NCBI RefSeq assembly: GCF_022376445.1
Contig: NW_025955039.1
Span: 1 to 64,000 of the forward strand
Length of the DNA stretch: 64,000 bases
Reading direction: 5' to 3'
From: Fomitopsis serialis
Lineage: Eukaryota; Basidiomycota; Agaricomycetes; Polyporales; Fomitopsidaceae
Of the stretch, positions 58,256 through 64,000 are shown piece after piece. The notes under the pieces are model-generated. The model was given only the letters and a program-made list of their open reading frames with translations, was not told the DNA's origin and ran no database searches. The stretch's first letter is position 1; every line of letters starts with the position of its first letter. The translations under genes were made by a program, and so were the position numbers.

Positions 58256-58695
58256 GTCAAATTTTGGGGCAGCGACGCGAGGCACCAAAGAAATGCTCAT
58301 TGAATTTCCCAAATGTGTTGTCAGTCCCACATCCTCCCATTGGATGGATGCGAGACCGAAAACCATCATGAATCGCGCCTCGACGCACGAGCGTCGAGCG
58401 ATGTCCTGATTTGGATGACTCGGGGCAAGCGAGCCAAGCGGGACCCCGAAACTCGCTGAAAGGCGCTCGGTCACTTACTGTGACCGCACTGCTGGCCTGA
58501 GGGCGAAGCGCGCATGCCTCGGGTGGCCTCGGGGACGAAATTGGCCAGCCGTCCTATGGCGTTCTCCTCCTCTTAGTCGCATAAACTTCGGACATTACAT
58601 AACACTAAACACAATTCCCTTTTTCGGATTCAGCATATGGTGGGCTATCGACATGTAGGAGCGAGAACGCCATGGACGGCTGGTTTTAGGAGCCT

Positions 58696-58705
58696 GGGAC
58701 CAGGG
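58696..58705. repeat. Right target-site duplication
   Basis: GGGACCAGGG, matching 57,384-57,393. Confidence 0.7.
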
Positions 58706-60480
58706 TCATAGACACCTCTGCTCTAAGTAAAAGTGCGTCTCTCAATACTTAGAGTCAGATTTAATTTGAGACAATGTTTTCAGTCTACATACGTACAGCG
58801 TCCGTCTCCTATAGACGCTTGTGGCCTTTTATGGTCTGCAACGGAGACTACCGTCTCCTACGCCTGCTTGAAGACACACTTTCCACTCGAATGTTCCCCC
58901 CAACCGCAAGCGAAACGATGTGTTGCGCATCTGTGAAGCGCGATACCCCCGTTGTCTGTCGCGAGGCCGGCCATGAGCACTCTTAAATTGGCTCTGGCCG
59001 TTCCACTCCCCTGCAGATCGCGGAGTGTCCATAGAGCCCCGGTGCAAGCAGCCTCTCTCTCTTCGGAATCGCGTTCGAGACACTACGACTCTGGCATCGC
59101 TCGGATGGATTCTTTGTATCGCAGCTTCGTATGCCATCGTATCTGTCCCGGACCTGCTGGCGACGGAACTATCCACTCGAATGCCCATGGGTCAGTTGTA
59201 CTACCTGGATGTTATCAATGGATGCTCGTCATCTGATGTATGACTTGTGTTGTCCAGGTGAGGCTATCGCGATGCCAAACTTCAATGGTAGCACGTTCAA
59301 ATTAGATTCAAACGTTCCCTCCAATTTCTTTGTGGCGCCGCCCAGGAAGTGGATGCATCACGCGTAATCTTTGCCTTCACAAGACACTTGAATGCGCTTC
59401 CTGTATCGCGATTGCGGAATTGGATAAACCGACACGCGCAAACACCCGTGAACGCTGCTGGCTAGTCATGGTTCTAGCTGTCGATCGCGGTTCTCATCGA
59501 CTACACTAACTTCGCTCGCTGGGTAATTCTGTCATGGTCACCTGTGTCTTCAAGTGCTGAGATATTGACAATATCATTCGCCAGGGCTCCGGTCATTTGT
59601 GTGTATATATCATACGCGACGCCCATAGTCCTTCGAATGACATCGGGGAGGCACAAGTTAACCCCGGGCCCTTTCTCGCTCGGTGCGTTTTACATGCCTG
59701 TAGGACTCGTTCAAGCGGTCGCTCGGGTGGTGTTCATCATCGTCCTGCTCTGTTTTCCCACGTCAAGAACCGTCAATGATCAGGACATGGGTGCGTTCGA
59801 CGTTTACAGCCCATTGACTACATAACTGACCATTGTACTTTGATGCGACAGACTGCACTGTCGCGATTGTGAGGGCCGTCTTCGTATTTGCCAGTGCTGG
59901 CGGCTCTTGGTAGTGTCGGTAAAAAAAAGTGGTTTATTGGAGCGCTCCCTTCACGTTCTCGCGGCGTCTGACTTTCCGTCTGGTCTCACAGAGTACAGAT
60001 TCGTCCATCATAATGTGCGTGTGGGCATGCGTAGTCTCCCGTAGGCAGACCACAAGACACGACCTCTTTGACGGGTGGGGACCAGTCGTATAAGGGTGCG
60101 TGTGCATTGGCCCTGCGGTATGGTCACTGGTGTGGTGCTGAACCTTAGTGCACCCACAAGGCGCTATTCAATCACCTGGCACGCGGAATCCCTTTGAAAC
60201 GGGTATCGAGACACCGCTTCCTCGCTGATTATCTGTGGCTATTAATGCGTGGCACCTGATAAGACACCAGGTGCTCAGTACGGGCGAAGGCTGATACGAT
60301 CGAACGGCCGCGACTCAGAGCGCAAGACACCTGAAGTGAGCTAAAAGCCATTGGATTCCCTTCGTCAATGATGGGAGTGTTCTTTGACTTTTCCGTGCCC
60401 CTGTCTCTGTCTTCAGTATGCAGAATTGGGCAATCTGCAGGCATTGCGGAACCCGGACTCGGTGACCAGCTAGCCAGTCA
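58706..60480. repeat. Inverted, permuted copy of the 33.8-38.7 kb region
   Basis: 58,706-59,090 matches 33,790-34,165 and 59,091-60,480 matches 37,260-38,720, all reverse-complemented. The P450 that separates these blocks in the other copy (34,690-37,138) is absent here, and the block order is exchanged. Confidence 0.65.
59090..59825 (+). pseudogene. Amino-acid permease remnant, second copy
   Basis: Plus-strand blocks ARMDSLYRS (in a shifted frame of GWILCIAASYAIVS), then YISYATPIVLRMTSGRHKL, TPGPFSLGAFYMPVGLV and VVFIIVLLCFPTSRTVND match the C-terminal half of APC-family amino acid permeases. Multiple frame changes and the lack of an N-terminal half make it a pseudogene. It retains about 75 bp lost from the copy at 38.0-39.1 kb. 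Confidence 0.65.
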
Positions 60481-60534
60481 GGCTTTGTAACCGTCCTATC
60501 ACTCCGCCTCGATGCAGGCTACACCGGCATATTG

Positions 60535-60930
60535 ATACATAATATCCTTGTAGTTAGAGTTACAGAATGATACATGTATCGTTGTAGTCTAGAGACAGTC
60601 TCTCAATGCATTACCTTATACATCGCGGTACAGACAGGCGATACATCGGTCAACCGTGCAGCGGCAGGTCGATGTATCACGGTACAGGCAGGCGATACAT
60701 CAGCCAACCGTGCAGCGGTGGGTCGATGTATCACGGCCCAGGCAGGCAATACATCGCCCAATTCACCGACACCGGTGGATGTATCAGTCTGCAAGTAGCC
60801 GTCGGGGGATGTATTTCAGTCCGGCAGGTGATACATCGGCAGACCGCGCTGCGGGCACTGCAATGTATCAATGTCTGTCCATGAAGCCGGCCTCGATGTT
60901 GATACATACCGGTCAGTGATACATCCCTCG
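60535..60930. repeat. 54 bp tandem repeat with GATACAT/ATGTATC motif
   Basis: Three tandem units of 53-54 bp (60,626-60,679, 60,680-60,733, 60,734-60,786) share CAGGCRATACATC, CCAACCGTGCAGCGG and GATGTATCA. Around them the motif GATACAT or its reverse complement recurs about a dozen times, including a perfect palindrome GATACATGTATC at 60,569-60,580. Confidence 0.65.
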
Positions 60931-61971
60931 ACATCGTGCGACAAAAATTTATGAATGGCCCGTATAATAAGCAGACATGGCCTTACCGCCATCGCCCTCT
61001 CGCCCTCTCGCCCTCTCGCCCTCTCGCACTACTGTCTCTCACGCCCACCCCGCCCCTTTCGAGCCCTCGTCCACTGCCTCGAGTCCCTCTCCGCATCCTC
61101 TCGTCGTTGCTTGCTCATCGGTACTTGTCGCTCGCCGCCTCAATAGCCCAAGTCCCCCAAGTCGACTAGCTCCCCGGCTGCCATGGCCGCCTCCTCTTCC
61201 ACCAATGGCATCCCTGCGAAGCCCTGCGTCACGGTGCAGCCCAACGTCTTCTCGCATTTGACGATGTCCACTGACAGACATAGATGCGCACTGGCAGGCC
61301 GGTCCCTCAACGTCATAGTTGCTCCGAGTCATTGACGGGCCTCGATATACTGGCATTGAGGACTTGGTGATTCCGTACCAGTACATACTATATGTAGGCA
61401 GTTAGACACCGGATGCGACCTGAGACATTTGTATTGAGGCGAGTCGATCCTATAACTGACAACGATTTTCTTCTACCGCCGCTGGCATGTTGTGACTGAA
61501 CATGAGACGTACACACTGCCAAGTGCCTCCAGCATACACCCCACACATCACAATCGTGCTGGTATAGGGTGAGTCTATCGACTATATGCATGGCTAGAGT
61601 ACTCATCACTTATGCATGAGGTCATTGAACGTCACGGTGCGCGTGTCGTAGCCACACCTACATCAATGGTAAGAGGCGTAGATGGTTCCGCGTAGGCTCG
61701 CACATGGGTTCTCATACATTAGACGTCGAGTGTATTGTACACTATGAACAAGATAGCTGTCGGCGCAGCACTACACGATGCACTCCCTCAGCCACGACAA
61801 TGTAATACTAACAAGACGGGAGAAGGCCACAAGATCGCAAGAGATTGTATGAGGTACGTAGGGATGCGGGCATACAAGAACAGCGGGGAATGCGATGCAG
61901 GGCAAGATAGCAAGACACAACGGGAAGGCGGCAAGAAGATAGCGACGAGCGAATTATGAAGGAGTCTCAGC
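60931..61971. other. Intergenic with a microsatellite
   Basis: 60,993-61,026 is an (CGCCCTCT)n microsatellite of about four units. The rest, up to the stop of the repeat-rich gene, has no supported gene. Confidence 0.5.
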
Positions 61972-64000
61972 TTAGCTCACCTTCCTCTTCTTCGGTGATG
62001 CGCCGGCAGCCGCACCGCCTCTCTTCCTTTTTCCATTCAACACCACCCCATCACGGTTCTCCTTCTCCTTCTCCGTGTCTGAGCCACCAGGCAGGTTGTT
62101 CGGTCGCGTGCCATCAGGATTAGTAGGTGGGCGACGCATGCGCTGTGGTCGTGCTGCCGTGACACTCCCCAGTGAAGCGTCGGAAGAACGAGACACGCTG
62201 CCCTCGACAACTTGAACACCAGTCACTGAGAGAATTTTCTCGCGCGGTGAAATGACACTTGTATGCGTCGTCGATGCTGACCCCGAGCTGACCATGCCAG
62301 TAGTGGTCGTCTGCGGCGAAGGAGGTGCATGCGCACCCTGGGCAACCGTTGTCGGCACCGGCTGAGTGGTCGTCGGCGGCGCGATGGCAGGCTGGACGGT
62401 CATCGGCGCAGGCTGGACGGTAGTCGGCAGCGGAAGCTGGATGGTAGTCGGCAGCGGAGGCTGAACGGTAGTCGGCAGCGGAGGCTGGACGGTAGTCAGC
62501 GGCAGAGGTTGGATGGTAGTCGGCGGCAGAGGCTGGATGGTAGTCGGCGGCGGAGGCTGGACGGTCATCGTCGGCACAGGCTGGACGGTCGTTAGCATCG
62601 CGGGCTGGACAGTCGTCGTCGGCAGAGGCTGGGCCGTCGTCGGCATCGCAGGCTGGACAGTCGTCGTCGGCAGAGGCTGGGCCATTGTCGGCATCGCAGG
62701 CTGGACAGTCGTCGTCGGCAGAGGCTGGGCCATCGTCGGCATCGCAGGCTGGACCGCCATCGGCATATCCTGGGCAATAGGTTGCGCAGTCAGGAGACAC
62801 GCAGTCGCAGAGGAGACGATTGAACTCACATTGTAGTAGTAGCTACCTGCTCCAACTTGATTGCCTTGAGCGTGCATCCCATGATTCCAGCCTCCGCGAG
62901 GGAAGTACAATGGTGCCATTGCTGTAGGTAGCGACGCATGCATCGCCATGGCCGGAGTGCCTGCGGCAAGCGGGTATGCATAGGACTGTGGCATTGAGGA
63001 CATGGGGTTCGCAGATGGCGGAAACACGTAGTTCTCGTTGCCCATCAGCGCCATAGTGCGTACGTCGCCACCATCCGACTGATAGCGCAAGTCGTGGCGA
63101 ACTGGCGGGGTAGCTTCAAACTGAGTCGGGAAAAGTTGAGGAGCAGCAGGGTGAAACTGAGAGTAATCGAGCTGGGAGAAGTGGACGTTGGACGGATAGA
63201 GATGGTCAGGATTGGGGCCAAGAAGCAGGTCGAGCATCGACGTCGACGTGGACTCGTCCCAATCGGGGTCAGCAGACAGAGGTATGAAGTTGGCGTCTGA
63301 CCGCAACACGGCGTTCTCCGCTGAGGAGTCGGGGGCGCTAGCGCTGGCGCTGACAACCGTGTCAGGTGATTTCACAGGGACGGACGGAAGTTCCTCGACG
63401 ATCTGAGGGTCCTCGACGGCGGTCTGCTCCTCCTCGACGAGCTGCTCCTCCTCGACGGTCTGCTCCTCCTCGACGGTCTGCTCCTCCTCGATGGTCTGCT
63501 CCTCCTCGACGGTCTGCTCCTCCTCGACGGTCTGCTCCTCCGACACCGCGGCCGGCAACTCGTGCGCAGAGCCGCTAGGGGTAGAATCACCCGCAACGCT
63601 TTCGAGGTCGTCCGCAGGGCCTGTGGCGCTGGGACTCGCGCCAGTTTCCCGCTCGGGTGTCTGGGATTCCTGTTCCTCGGTGCATGCTATAGTGATGATC
63701 AGGTCAGTGAGCAGACGTCATTCAAGGTTCAGGTAGTGCGCTCACCCAACTCTTTTTTGACATATTTGATGAATGGCCGAACAAAGCGACCCTTGAAGTC
63801 GGGTGTCGACGAGCCAAAGTCATATCCCTGCCCAGGCGGCTCTGAGTGGAATCTTTGAAGAGCCCTGATGAGTACGGCTTGTCCTGCGTCTAGACTACAT
63901 CACTCACGTTAGGCTCGTGACCTTGTCGCTGCCCGGCTCCTTGCCCACAACAAACACCATGCAGTACATCTTCGTCTTCGCGTGGACAGCGCCGAAGAAT
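61972..64000 (-). CDS. Repeat-rich hypothetical protein, 5' end outside window
   Basis: The gene runs off the right edge. Visible exons are 64000-63908 (FFGAVHAKTKMYCMVFVV), 63864-63746 (ALQRFHSEPPGQGYDFGSS ... IKYVKKELG) and 63686-61972. The last exon starts ACTEEQESQTPERETG and contains an acidic six-residue repeat EEEQTV (about 63,405-63,545), then a Met/Pro/Tyr-rich part, and a long array of PTTVQP-type repeats (about 62,340-62,765). It ends in a basic, nuclear-localisation-like tail (GKRKRGG, SPKKRKVS). RPQRMRRPPTNPDGTRP precedes it. The product is probably nuclear; I recognise no family. The 43 bp first intron is short but keeps frame. Confidence 0.7.
62340..62765 (-). repeat. PTTVQP-coding tandem repeat
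   Basis: GGCTGGACGGTAGTCGGC-like units of about 27-30 bp, with longer 60 bp higher-order units at 62,590-62,750, encode TTVQPPLP / TMAQPLPTTTVQP repeats inside the last exon. Confidence 0.7.
63405..63545 (-). repeat. 18 bp tandem repeat coding EEEQTV
   Basis: CTCCTCCTCGACGGTCTG units repeat about seven times and encode an acidic Glu/Gln/Val array. Confidence 0.75.

Larger units (their letters stand above)
57394..58695. mobile_element. Foldback / long-TIR element, MULE-like, non-autonomous
   Basis: A 1.3 kb element made of two nearly identical inverted arms, 57,394-57,960 and 58,131-58,696, around a 170 bp spacer. The arms differ by only a few bases (for example CCCC versus CCC in GAGGCCACCC(C)GAGG, and CGATGG versus CGACGG). 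The ends read (C)AGGCTCCTAAAACCAGCC and its reverse complement. It is bounded by a 10 bp direct repeat, GGGACCAGGG. Such TSD length and very long TIRs are typical of Mutator-like or foldback elements. There is no transposase: the arm frames are mirror images of each other. Each arm carries tRNA-like A and B boxes. An assembly palindrome is the alternative, but the TSD argues against it. Confidence 0.75.

Overview
This window looks like a chromosomal segment of a basidiomycete fungus, most likely an Agaricomycete of the wood-decay (Polyporales-like) type; this is an inference. Real genes are dense on both strands and broken by many 43-70 bp introns with GT(R)NGT...YAG borders. The recognisable proteins are typical of that group: a mitofusin, Vts1/Smaug, a GPI-type GH16 glucanase, two P450s, and large lineage-specific families of F-box and C2H2 proteins.

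Layout. 1-15.2 kb: three copies of a C2H2 zinc-finger gene. The first (1.3-3.5 kb) is decayed. The second (4.45-5.5 kb) is frameshifted. The third (13.7-14.7 kb, minus) is intact. Copies two and three lie in an inverted segmental duplication that also carries the 3' end of an AAA-ATPase gene and encloses an FSP1/AIFM2-like oxidoreductase and a membrane-anchored aldo-keto reductase. 15.5-16.75 kb: non-coding repeats with four GC-rich hairpins. 16.9-23.4 kb: HIT hydrolase, P450 (probably frameshifted), glutathione synthetase and an unrecognised small protein. 23.6-51.3 kb: four F-box paralogues and one chimeric F-box-derived ORF, interspersed with a prolyl-4-hydroxylase-like 2OG oxygenase, Vts1, an intact P450, a permease pseudogene and the GH16 enzyme. 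52-57 kb: an isopenicillin-N-synthase-like 2OG oxygenase divergent from the mitofusin FZO1. 57.4-58.7 kb: a foldback transposable element with ~566 bp inverted arms and a 10 bp target-site duplication. It sits in a second, inverted and permuted copy of the permease-pseudogene region (to 60.5 kb). 60.5-64 kb: a 54 bp tandem repeat with a GATACAT motif, then a repeat-rich hypothetical protein running off the right edge.

I see no biosynthetic cluster or single pathway. Several enzymes touch redox or glutathione metabolism (FSP1-like, AKR, GSS, P450s, two 2OG oxygenases), but their adjacency looks incidental. The strongest unusual signals are the foldback element with tRNA-like Pol III boxes in both arms, the hairpin family whose stems change in a compensatory way, the GATACAT cluster, and a recurrent pattern of single-base coding lesions that mostly spares housekeeping genes. 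Exon borders were read by eye from splice motifs and reading frame; where stated, exon lengths sum to a multiple of three.
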